Below, piece by piece: positions 45,650-53,322 of a DNA stretch of 56,690 nt. The notes under the pieces were generated by a model, which was given only the letters and a program-made list of their open reading frames with translations, searched no databases and was not told where the DNA came from. Location of the stretch: positions 1-56,690 of the forward strand of contig NZ_JAMJWG010000037.1 in assembly GCF_024435355.1 (NCBI RefSeq), read 5' to 3'. The DNA comes from Streptomyces odontomachi. Its GTDB lineage: Bacteria > Actinomycetota > Actinomycetes > Streptomycetales > Streptomycetaceae. A program made the translations under genes and the position numbers. The stretch's first letter is position 1; each line of letters opens with the position of its first letter.

Positions 45650-47016
45650 TGGCCGACGAGAGCTGTGCCTTTCCGGGGGAGTCAGGGGAAGTCCCCCGGA
45701 GTCCCGGCCGGTGGCTGGACCGTGCCACCGCGGAGCGGCTTCTGGATGGCGCCCCTCTCGAAGACCTGGACCTCGGCCCCGCGGCGTTCGACGCCGGCGT
45801 CGCCGACGAGGCCGCCCACCTCGCCCAGGCGCTGAAGGCGCTGCGCGCGCTGGGCGCCCCTGGTCGTGCCACGAACGCCTTCGGCCGTAGCGCGGAGGTC
45901 GGCCCCGCGGAGGTCTGGTCCGTGGGGGTCGGGTCGGCGGTGACCGGTGCACGCTCCGACGGCCTGGGGCCGGCGCAAGGGGAGCTGCCCGGCGAAGCCG
46001 CCGCGCTGACCGCGTTCCGGCAGGCCCGGGACGGCGGATGGGTGGGCGACGAGCCGTCCATACGCAACCTGCGCGGCGCCCGGTCGAGGGCACGCAGCGG
46101 GTACGACGGCGCGCGCGCCGCGGCCGCCACCACGAGCGTGCCGGGCGCGGCGATGGAGATCGCCGCCGTACGGCTCGGCGGACCCGGCGACGGCGGGAGC
46201 TCCGACGGCTCCGGACACACCGGCGCTACGCGCGCTGATCACGCTCCCCGTAGGCCCGTGAGGTTCGGCCTGGTCGCCGTGCTCGCCAGCTGCATGCTGG
46301 GCGGGGTGACCGTCGCGGCGGCCACCGCGGGCATCCTGCCGTCGCCGTTCGGCCACCACCGCCCCAGCCCCACCGTTTCGGTCCCGGCCGGCACCCCCGA
46401 CCATCCGCGGCTCTCCCCCTCGCCCGGCGTCTCCGGCGACACCACCGGCACCCACCACCCCTCCGGTACGCCCGACCAGGACGACGAGGCCAACGGATCC
46501 GACCGCAGCGCACCCCCGGACAGCCGTCAACACGACGGCAGTAGTTCGTCCGAAAAGTGGTGGGCGCGTATGACAAGCGCGTGCCAGGACTACCGCGGCG
46601 GCAAGGACCTCGACCCGGCGACCGAGCGGGAACTCGAAGACGCCGCACACGGCTCCGGACAGGTCGAGAGCTTCTGCGCCGGTGTCCTGCGCGATGACAG
46701 CGCCAAGGACTCCAGCGGCCAGAACACCCCCGACGCAACCCACGGAACCACCGACGACAACACCGCCACCAGCGAAAACAACGGCGGCGGCGATGACGGC
46801 GAGCACGGCCAGGGCGATGCCAACGGAGACGGCAACGGCCAAGGCGACGGCCGCAACGGCACCGAGGACGACGACGAGGGCACCGAAGGCAGCGGATCCA
46901 ACGCCTCCGGCAGCAGCGTCTCCTCCGTCCCGAGCACCACGGACACCACGACCGAACCCCCGGTAACACCCGAGGCCGATGCAGGTGTGACGTTTTCCGA
47001 GACACTGACGCAGTAA
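45649..47016 (+). CDS. Single-span membrane protein, candidate anti-sigma factor
   Basis: A 455-residue protein: a cytosolic N-terminal region of about 205 residues (WLDRATAERLLDGAPLEDLD, AHLAQALKALRALGAP, EAAALTAFRQARDG), one membrane helix (RFGLVAVLASCMLGGVTVAAATAGIL) and an outer low-complexity region rich in Ser/Thr/Pro then Asp/Gly/Asn. Overlap with the sigma gene and this topology fit anti-sigma factors that hold ECF sigma factors at the membrane, although no zinc-finger HxxxCxxC motif is present. A short Cys-containing segment outside (WWARMTSACQDYRGGKDLDP, VESFCAGVL) is the only structured-looking external part. Confidence 0.75.
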   Translation: MADESCAFPGESGEVPRSPGRWLDRATAERLLDGAPLEDLDLGPAAFDAGVADEAAHLAQALKALRALGAPGRATNAFGRSAEVGPAEVWSVGVGSAVTGARSDGLGPAQGELPGEAAALTAFRQARDGGWVGDEPSIRNLRGARSRARSGYDGARAAAATTSVPGAAMEIAAVRLGGPGDGGSSDGSGHTGATRADHAPRRPVRFGLVAVLASCMLGGVTVAAATAGILPSPFGHHRPSPTVSVPAGTPDHPRLSPSPGVSGDTTGTHHPSGTPDQDDEANGSDRSAPPDSRQHDGSSSSEKWWARMTSACQDYRGGKDLDPATERELEDAAHGSGQVESFCAGVLRDDSAKDSSGQNTPDATHGTTDDNTATSENNGGGDDGEHGQGDANGDGNGQGDGRNGTEDDDEGTEGSGSNASGSSVSSVPSTTDTTTEPPVTPEADAGVTFSETLTQ

Positions 47017-47085
47017 GAAATGAGCCGACTGGTCATCGGCCGTAGCACGAGCCGGGGTTCCCCCCGTACCCACGGCTCAGTGCAT

Positions 47086-47126
47086 CGCGGCGGGCGGGAC
47101 ACGTTCCCCCGGTCCCGCCCGCCGCG
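47086..47126 (+). terminator. Strong terminator after the sigma/membrane protein pair
   Basis: A perfect 15-bp stem CGCGGCGGGCGGGAC/GTCCCGCCCGCCGCG around an 11-base loop, followed by CCCTTTTGCG. Confidence 0.88.
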
Positions 47127-47130
47127 CCCT

Positions 47131-47336
47131 TTTGCGCCTAGACCGGCGCCGCCCTTTGCGCCTGAACCGGCGCCGCTTTCGCGTAGCCGGCTGGTCGCCG
47201 TCGTGGTTGCTCAATTGATGGTTGCGGCCGGGGGTGGTTTTCTTGGTGGGCCCGGCTCTCTCCTCAGCCCGTCCGGCGTTTGAGGACGAGGCCGTTCAGG
47301 CCGACAGGGGGGTCCGGGGGCGAAGCCCCCGGCACG
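47131..47336 (+). repeat. Two dispersed repeat families in the gap before the PIG-L gene
   Basis: 47131-47250 carries TTTTGCGCCTAGACCGGCGC, a second TTTGCGCCTGAACCGGCGCC and GTTGCTCAATTGATGGTTGC, the family of the 63-bp repeats at 44730 but inverted relative to them. 47262-47336 carries CAGCCCGTCCGGCGTTTGAGG followed by a GGGGGCGAAGCCCCC palindrome, another sequence I recognise as very common between Streptomyces genes. No gene lies in 47017-47336. Confidence 0.8.
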
Positions 47337-48041
47337 TCACCACAGAGGGCCGACCGTCTTGGCCCCGTTGCCCGAAGACAGCGCACTCGCACGCTCCCTG
47401 CCGGACAGGCACCCCCGCATGGTCAGGAGCGCCGTGTAGTAGTCGATGTAACGGAAGCCGTACGTCTCGCCGCGAGCGAAGGCCTGTTTGGAGATCGCCG
47501 CGTGCCAGCGGTCGAACGCTTCCGTGCAGACGGGGGCGTAACGGTCGGGGGTGAAGCCCTCCATGTCCTCCCAGTTCTCCGCGTGCAGCACCGTCGGCAC
47601 GCCATGCCGTGGCCGTTCGCGTTCCAAGGGCAGCCCGGCCAGGAAGCGGGCGCGCTCGGTGAGCTGCGCCGCGTGCGCATGGTCGCTGTGGATGCTGTGG
47701 CGCCAGTGGGCGATGACCACATCGGGGCGGACCTCGCGTATCACGTCGGCGATACGCAGCGCGACGTCGTCACCGGTGCCCAGGAACCCGTCGGAGAGAT
47801 CGTCGAAGCAACGGAACTCCGCGCCGATGTCCTTCGCGAACTCCGCGCCCTCGGCGATCTTCTGGAGCTTGTACTCCTCCGGGGACAGCCGCGGATGGCC
47901 GCGCTCGCCGGGGGTCAGGGCGAGGAGCACGCCGCGGTGCCCCTGGAGGACGTGCTCGGCCAGCAGGGGGCCCGCGGTGAGGTCCATGTCGCCGATGTGG
48001 CCGCCGATGGCAAGGACCGTCTTCGTTCTCGTACCGGTCAT
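47337..48041 (-). CDS. PIG-L (LmbE-like) N-acetylglucosamine deacetylase-family protein
   Basis: A 234-residue zinc hydrolase. The metal motif at the N-terminus is GGHIGDMDLTAG (the family's AHPDD variant) and the second is HWRHSIHSDHAHAAQLTERA. PIG-L enzymes deacetylate GlcNAc-containing substrates. Last gene of a six-gene operon starting at the RpiR regulator; it begins 14 bases after the permease stop. In this position it probably deacetylates an imported amino sugar or a fragment of it. ATG at 48041. Confidence 0.85.
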   Translation of the reverse strand: MTGTRTKTVLAIGGHIGDMDLTAGPLLAEHVLQGHRGVLLALTPGERGHPRLSPEEYKLQKIAEGAEFAKDIGAEFRCFDDLSDGFLGTGDDVALRIADVIREVRPDVVIAHWRHSIHSDHAHAAQLTERARFLAGLPLERERPRHGVPTVLHAENWEDMEGFTPDRYAPVCTEAFDRWHAAISKQAFARGETYGFRYIDYYTALLTMRGCLSGRERASALSSGNGAKTVGPLW

Positions 48042-48055
48042 GGCTGCTTCGCTCC

Positions 48056-48925
48056 TTACTTGAGGCCGCTGAGCATGACGCCGCGTATGTAGTACTTCTG
48101 GAGCAGCAGGAAGAGGATCAGGACCGGCAGGATGCTCAGGACCAGGCCGGCCATGACGATGGGCATCGTACGGGTCGGGTCGACATAGCTCTGGAGGAGC
48201 TGGATGCCCACGGGCAGCGTCATCACGTCCGGGTTCGCGGTCGAGATGAGCAGCGCCCAGATGTACTCGTTCCAGGCGTTCACGAAGGTCAGCAGCCCCA
48301 GGGTGACCACGACCGGCCTGGTCTGCGGCACCACGATCCGCCACCACACGGCGAACTCACCCGCCCCGTCGATACGCGCGGCCTCCAGGACCTCGTCCGG
48401 GATCGAGACCATGAACTGGCGCATCAGGAAGATCCCGAAGCCGTTCACGAGGAACGGCATGGCCAGCGCCGCGATGCTGACGGTCAGGCCGGCGCCGCCG
48501 CGCCCCAGCAGGTCGTTGCCGCCCGCCAGCGGCCAGTGCACCAGGATCAGGAAGTGCGGGATGAAGAAGAGGAACGGCGGGAACATCATCGTCGACAACA
48601 CCAACCGGAAGATGAAATTCCGGCCGGGGAAGCGGAGCTTGGCGAGCGCGTAGCCGGCGAGCGACGACGTGAGCAGCACCGAGCCGGTGATCACGGCGGT
48701 GGCGACGACGCTGTTGCGGAAGAGCATCGGCAGATCGAGCTGGTCGATCGCCGCCCGGTAGTTGGACAGGTCGAACGCCTTGGGCAGGAACCGGTACGGC
48801 AGCGTGCCCGCCTCGCCGGGGCCCTTGAAGGACGTCATCAGCATGTCGAGGAACGGCACCACCGTGAGCACGGCGCCGACCACGACCACCAGATACGAGA
48901 ACCACGGGAAACGGCGACGGATCAT
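48056..48925 (-). CDS. Carbohydrate ABC transporter permease (MalG-like)
   Basis: A 289-residue permease with six helices, beginning FSYLVVVVGAVLTVVPFLDMLMTS. The ABC-coupling EAA motif is EAARIDGAGEFAVWWRIVVP, and the end YYIRGVMLSGLK is typical of MalG-type carbohydrate (CUT1) permeases. Overlaps the upstream permease by four bases (ATGA). The ATPase is not encoded here; Streptomyces CUT1 importers usually share MsiK, encoded elsewhere. Confidence 0.92.
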   Translation of the reverse strand: MIRRRFPWFSYLVVVVGAVLTVVPFLDMLMTSFKGPGEAGTLPYRFLPKAFDLSNYRAAIDQLDLPMLFRNSVVATAVITGSVLLTSSLAGYALAKLRFPGRNFIFRLVLSTMMFPPFLFFIPHFLILVHWPLAGGNDLLGRGGAGLTVSIAALAMPFLVNGFGIFLMRQFMVSIPDEVLEAARIDGAGEFAVWWRIVVPQTRPVVVTLGLLTFVNAWNEYIWALLISTANPDVMTLPVGIQLLQSYVDPTRTMPIVMAGLVLSILPVLILFLLLQKYYIRGVMLSGLK

Positions 48926-49881
48926 GCGTCCTCCCCCTTGCGCCGGAAGATCCACAACTGCACCAGGGTGACCACCATGATCACCGCGAACAGCACGAAG
49001 GCGGCGGCGCTCGCCGTGCCCCAGTTGCCGTAGGAGAAGGCCTGCTGGTACATCTCCAGCGCGGCCACGTTGGTCGCGTCGCCCGGACCACCCTGGGTCA
49101 TCACGATGATCAGTGCGAAGGACTGCAACCCGGTGATGAACTGGGTGATGGTCACGAAGAGCAGCGACGGCCGCAGCAGCGGAAGGGTGATCTTCCAGAA
49201 GACGGTGCCGGGCCCGGCACCGTCGAGCGCGGCGGCCTCGTAGTACGACGGGGGAATGTTCTTCAGCCCGGCGGTCAGGATGAGGATCGCCGTGCCGACC
49301 GAGGCCCACGCCTGGACGACCACGACCGCGGGCAGCGCGGTGTCCGGGTCCTGGAGGAACGCGACCGAGCCGAACCCGAGGCCGTTGAGTACCCCGTTGA
49401 CCAGACCACCCGGCTGGTACATGTACTTCCACACGTTGCCGACGGCGACGACGGTCGTGACGATCGGCAGGAAGTACAGGGTGCGCCACACGCCCTGGAA
49501 CCGCAGGTTGTCGATGCAGGTGGCGACCAGCACCGACCCGGCGAGCGCGAGCGCCACCGTGCCCAGGGCGAACAGCAGCGTGTTGGTGAGGATCGGCGTC
49601 AGGAACGTCGAACCGGACGCGAAGAGATCGGTGAAGTTGTCCAGCCCGACCGGCTCGATGTCACCGAGGTCGAAGCCGGCCCAGTGGGACATCGACAGCA
49701 GCAGCGCGAAGCCGAGCGGCAGGATCAGGAAGATCGCGAAGAACAGCAGTGTCGGCGCCAGGAAGAGATACGCGACGACGGTCTGGCGGCGCCGGGTGCG
49801 ACGCGGGCCGCCGACGGCGCGTCCGGCGGACCGCGGGCTGCGGGCCCGCTCGGCCACCGCCGTGGACAGGGCGTTCACCAT
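48922..49881 (-). CDS. Carbohydrate ABC transporter permease (MalF-like)
   Basis: A 319-residue permease with six helices from VVAYLFLAPTLLFFAIFLIL. EAA motif EAAALDGAGPGTVFWKITLP. The basic N-terminal tail (RRTRRRQ) is cytosolic. ATG at 49881 has AGGAGG ten bases upstream, inside the end of the binding-protein gene, which it overlaps by seven bases. Confidence 0.92.
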   Translation of the reverse strand: MVNALSTAVAERARSPRSAGRAVGGPRRTRRRQTVVAYLFLAPTLLFFAIFLILPLGFALLLSMSHWAGFDLGDIEPVGLDNFTDLFASGSTFLTPILTNTLLFALGTVALALAGSVLVATCIDNLRFQGVWRTLYFLPIVTTVVAVGNVWKYMYQPGGLVNGVLNGLGFGSVAFLQDPDTALPAVVVVQAWASVGTAILILTAGLKNIPPSYYEAAALDGAGPGTVFWKITLPLLRPSLLFVTITQFITGLQSFALIIVMTQGGPGDATNVAALEMYQQAFSYGNWGTASAAAFVLFAVIMVVTLVQLWIFRRKGEDA

Positions 49882-51251
49882 GCGCGCGACACCTCCTGGT
49901 CGACCTGACGGCGGGTGGTGCGCAGCGCGTCGTCGACCGACCGCTGACCGCTCCACAACGCCTCGATGTTCTTGCGCAGCAACGACTTGGCCTGCTGGGC
50001 GCCCGGTACGTTCGGTTCCGCCACCGCGTACGCCAGCGCGTCCAGGAACGGGTGCAGATTCGGGTCGCTGCCCTTGCCCAGGAGCGTGCGCATGTCATCC
50101 GCACGGCCGGTCATGGAGCCGACCGAGACCTGGAGAGAACTCATCCGGGTCGCCTTGACACCCTTCTTGGCCCCCTTCACGCCGGATTTCTCGGTGTTGA
50201 GCCAGCGCAGGAACTCCCAGGCCTCGTGCGGGTACCGGCTGGCCGCGTTGACGCCCAGCATGAAACTGGTGGAGAGCGTGGCCCGCTCGTCGCCGGCCTC
50301 GGGGACGGGGAGCGGCGCGACCCCGACGTCCCGATAGTCCTTGCCCATCACGGCCTTCAGGCTCCCGGTCCACCAGCCGGCGCTGATCACCATGGCCACC
50401 TGCCCGGACGGGAACGCCTGGAAGACGTTGACGGCAGGGGCGCTCGTCCCTTTGGTGACGAAGCGGTGTTCCAGGTCGAACACGGCACGGCCGGCGGGCG
50501 AGTCGATGGTGGTGTGCCTGCCGTCGGCCGAGACGAACGTTCCGCCGGCGGCGTTGAGCAGGGCGAGGGTCTGCCCGACGGTGGTGGAGTCGTCGAAGGT
50601 CGACAGGCCGAACCCCTGGACGAGGGTGTTGCCGTACCGGTCGCGCTTGGTGGTGCGGTAGGCCGTCTCCTCCAGCTCACGCCAGGTGCGCGGCGGGTGG
50701 TCGATGCCGGCCGCGCGCAGCAGCCGCTTGTTGTAGTAGAGGGCGTACGTCTGCATCTCGGTGGGGTATCCGTAGACCCGGCCCGCCACCGACGCGGAGC
50801 CGACCGCGGCCCTGCTGTACCCGCTCCTGATCTCCGCGGCGTACTCCGACGGCGCGGGGCGCAGCACGTCGGCCTGGACGAGCTGGCCGTTCCACAGGCA
50901 GTACGGGTGGATGATGTCGGCGCCCTGGCCGGCGGCCTGCCGGACCATGAAGGTGGTCAGCAGATCGTTGAAGTTGATGGCCTTCGTCTGCACCTTGACC
51001 CGGTCATGGGTGGCGTTCCACTCGTCGACCGGGCCTTTCAGGGCCTCCTTGAGCACCCCGCTCGAGTAGTGCGAGAGCAGGGTGAGGGTGATCGGGTCCC
51101 CGGGCCGCCCGGTGCCCTGGTGTGGTGCCGCACATCCGGACGCGAGCAGCGCCGAGGGAAGCGCGAGCGCGAAGTGCCGGCGACTGAGGCCTCTGCCGCG
51201 GTGCGACGCCTGTGATGCTTGTGACGTCCGTGATGTTTGTGACGCCGTCAT
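49875..51251 (-). CDS. Carbohydrate ABC transporter substrate-binding lipoprotein
   Basis: A 458-residue extracytoplasmic binding protein (family 1 type). The N-terminus has an odd short Ser/Gln/Ala/Thr repeat (TASQTSRTSQASQASH), then SRRHFALALPSALLASGCAA with a lipobox Cys and a possible twin-arginine motif. The body has GQGADIIHPYCLWNG, YGYPTEMQTYALYYNKRLLR and VAMVISAGWWTGSLKAVMG, as in CUT1 binding proteins. ATG overlaps the GNAT stop by four bases. The ligand is inferred to be a peptidoglycan- or chitin-derived amino sugar from neighbours. Confidence 0.9.
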   Translation of the reverse strand: MTASQTSRTSQASQASHRGRGLSRRHFALALPSALLASGCAAPHQGTGRPGDPITLTLLSHYSSGVLKEALKGPVDEWNATHDRVKVQTKAINFNDLLTTFMVRQAAGQGADIIHPYCLWNGQLVQADVLRPAPSEYAAEIRSGYSRAAVGSASVAGRVYGYPTEMQTYALYYNKRLLRAAGIDHPPRTWRELEETAYRTTKRDRYGNTLVQGFGLSTFDDSTTVGQTLALLNAAGGTFVSADGRHTTIDSPAGRAVFDLEHRFVTKGTSAPAVNVFQAFPSGQVAMVISAGWWTGSLKAVMGKDYRDVGVAPLPVPEAGDERATLSTSFMLGVNAASRYPHEAWEFLRWLNTEKSGVKGAKKGVKATRMSSLQVSVGSMTGRADDMRTLLGKGSDPNLHPFLDALAYAVAEPNVPGAQQAKSLLRKNIEALWSGQRSVDDALRTTRRQVDQEVSRAW

Positions 51252-52228
51252 CGGGAGGCCTCCCGACGCATCACGCGGAACACCCGGGTCGTGGTGAAGC
51301 CGGTCTTGAGGTACAGCCGGCCGGCCGGGGACCGCTCGCCCGTCCACAGGAACCACGCGGAGTGCGCCCCGCGCGCCCGCATCCGCTCCAGGACCAGGTG
51401 GAGCAGGACCTTCCCGAGCCCGGTGCCGCGCATCTCCTCCAGCACACCGAACGGACCGAACCGCTCGTCCGCCGACTCGTACGCGCCGTGCATCGCCCAA
51501 CCGACCAGGCGGCCGGAAGGGTCCCGGACGACCACGATCCGGTCGAGCGGGGTGCCGGCGGCCAGGCATTCGCGGATGGCGCGCGCCCAGTCCGGGTTGA
51601 AGTGGTGGCCGGCGAGCGCGACCAGGTCCACCAGGTCGTCGTCGGCCGGCGTGTCGAACCGGTAGCCCTGCACCGTGAGTTCGTCCAGGCGCCGCATGAC
51701 GTCCTCGGGGAAGCGGTAGCCGACCAGGCTGCGGTCCATCGCCGCCGCCTCGTACAGCGTGCGAAAGCCCAGGGATTCGAGGAGCCCGGCCGCTGCCGGG
51801 TACGCCTCGGCGTCCAGGCCGGGGAGGACGTAGTTCGGGGTGTACGAGGAGAAGTCCACCCGGGTGCGGCCGTGGGCGCCCAGCCAGTCGAGGGCTTCGG
51901 TCAGCAGCCGCCGGCCGAGGCCGCGTCCGCGGGCGGCGGGGTCGACGAAGAAGAACGGGATCCAGCCCTGCTCCGGCTCCAGATCGGTGCCGGTCAGCGG
52001 GATCAGGCGGCGCACCGCGTAGGCGGCGCCGACGACGCGACCGCCGTCGACGGCGACCCGCAGCCCCTGCGGGTCGAAGTTGGCGTCCAGCAGCACCAGG
52101 GAGCGGAAGCGGTCCGGGGCGATCGGGTCGGCCGGAGCACTCCGGCGCCACGCCTCGACCAACTGCGGGCCGTCACCGGCGCGGAAGTCACGTATGCCGG
52201 CCCGGGTGCTCGTCGTGGGGTCGATCAT
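51248..52228 (-). CDS. Tandem GNAT-domain acetyltransferase
   Basis: A 326-residue protein with two GNAT domains. The N-terminal one has FFFVDPAARGRGLGRRLLTEAL (acetyl-CoA loop RGRGLG) and the C-terminal one has FGVLEEMRGTGLGKVLLHLVLER and AWFLWTGERSPAGRLYLKTGF. Translationally coupled at both ends (four-base overlaps with RpiR and binding-protein genes). In an amino-sugar locus it may acetylate amino groups of imported sugars, or reacetylate products of the PIG-L deacetylase, but the substrate is not known. Confidence 0.85.
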   Translation of the reverse strand: MIDPTTSTRAGIRDFRAGDGPQLVEAWRRSAPADPIAPDRFRSLVLLDANFDPQGLRVAVDGGRVVGAAYAVRRLIPLTGTDLEPEQGWIPFFFVDPAARGRGLGRRLLTEALDWLGAHGRTRVDFSSYTPNYVLPGLDAEAYPAAAGLLESLGFRTLYEAAAMDRSLVGYRFPEDVMRRLDELTVQGYRFDTPADDDLVDLVALAGHHFNPDWARAIRECLAAGTPLDRIVVVRDPSGRLVGWAMHGAYESADERFGPFGVLEEMRGTGLGKVLLHLVLERMRARGAHSAWFLWTGERSPAGRLYLKTGFTTTRVFRVMRREASR

Positions 52229-53142
52229 CGAGGAGGAGGTCCTTCCAGCTCTGAGGAGGGCGGAGCCACCGGCAGATCCCGGACGGCGTCGAACGTCGCC
52301 CGCAGCGCGGCCTCGGTCCGGTCCGGGGTGCGCTGCGCCACGGCGACCAGGACGCAGTCCACGATGGCGAGTTGGGCGATACGGCTGGCCATCGCGCCGG
52401 AACGCAGCCCCGACTCGCGCACCACCGTGGTGAGGACGGCGTCCGCGACGTCGGCGACGGGGCTCGGCGCGACATTGGTCACGGCGGCCGTTAAGGCGCC
52501 ACGGCGCCGGGCCAGCGCGAGGACCCGGACGGTCTCGGCGGTCGTCCCCGAGTGGGACACGCCGATGTACACGTCACCCTCGCCGACCAGTCCCGCCGCG
52601 GCCAGCGCCTCGTGCCAGTCCTCGAAGCCCGCCGCGGGCAGCCCGATCCGATACAGCTTGCGTTGCAGGTCACGGGCGGTGAAGCCGCTGGCGCCCACCC
52701 CGAAGAGGTTGATCCGCCGGGCCGTGGTGAGCGCGCCGACCAGCTGTTCGAGCCGGTCGAGGTCGAGGTTCTCGATGGTGTCCTCGACCCCGCGGGCGTC
52801 CGCGTAACCGATCTTGTCGACCAGCTCCCGCAGCGTGTCGTCCGGGCCGATGTCGGTGCCGGGCACCGGCCGGTGCCGCTCCCGTGCGGCCTCGTGGGCG
52901 AGACCGGTGGCCAGCGCCATCCGCAGCTCCGGGAAGCCGCGGTGCCCGACGGCGCGGCTGAACCTGACCACCGTCGTCTCCGAGGTGCAGCAGGCCGCGG
53001 CCAGCTCGGAGATGGTCTGCCCCACGGCGCCGGCCGGATCGGCCAGGATGTGGTCGGCGACCCGCCGCTCGGCGGGGGCCAGGGAGGCCCGGCCGGCGCG
53101 GATGCGCAACAGGGTGGCCGTGGGCTGCTGGTGAGACGTCAC
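52225..53142 (-). CDS. MurR/RpiR-family regulator with TTA codon
   Basis: A 305-residue regulator: N-terminal helix-turn-helix (VADHILADPAGAVGQTISEL, CCTSETTVVRFSRAVGHRGF) and a SIS sugar-phosphate-binding domain (INLFGVGASGFTARDLQRKL, VYIGVSHSGTTAETV). MurR-type proteins sense phosphorylated MurNAc or related sugars. It is the first gene of the six-gene operon RpiR-GNAT-SBP-permease-permease-PIG-L. Codon 217 is TTA (52492-52494), so the regulator requires bldA tRNA, tying amino-sugar uptake to development. GTG start; the ribosome binding site is weak. Confidence 0.9.
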   Translation of the reverse strand: MTSHQQPTATLLRIRAGRASLAPAERRVADHILADPAGAVGQTISELAAACCTSETTVVRFSRAVGHRGFPELRMALATGLAHEAARERHRPVPGTDIGPDDTLRELVDKIGYADARGVEDTIENLDLDRLEQLVGALTTARRINLFGVGASGFTARDLQRKLYRIGLPAAGFEDWHEALAAAGLVGEGDVYIGVSHSGTTAETVRVLALARRRGALTAAVTNVAPSPVADVADAVLTTVVRESGLRSGAMASRIAQLAIVDCVLVAVAQRTPDRTEAALRATFDAVRDLPVAPPSSELEGPPPR

Positions 53143-53156
53143 GGTGGTCCGTTTCC

Positions 53157-53322
53157 TTTTTTGCGCCTAAACCGGCGCCGCTTTCGCGTAGGTGGTTGGG
53201 GTTTCGTGGGGGTTGCTCAATTGATGGTTGCGGCCGGGGGTCCTTTTTCTTGGTGCGGCGGAACTGCGGGGCGTGAGGGTGGAACTGCGGGGCGTGAGGG
53301 TGGAGCAGAACGGCTCAGGGGC
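53157..53322 (+). repeat. Dispersed repeat (63-bp family) and 21-bp duplication between RpiR and NamZ genes
   Basis: 53157-53256 holds TTTTTTGCGCCTAAACCGGC, CGCTTTCGCGTAG and GTTGCTCAATTGATGGTTGC, as at 47131. 53260-53301 holds two copies of GGAACTGCGGGGCGTGAGGG. The element lies upstream of the RpiR gene, where its promoter would be expected. Confidence 0.8.
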
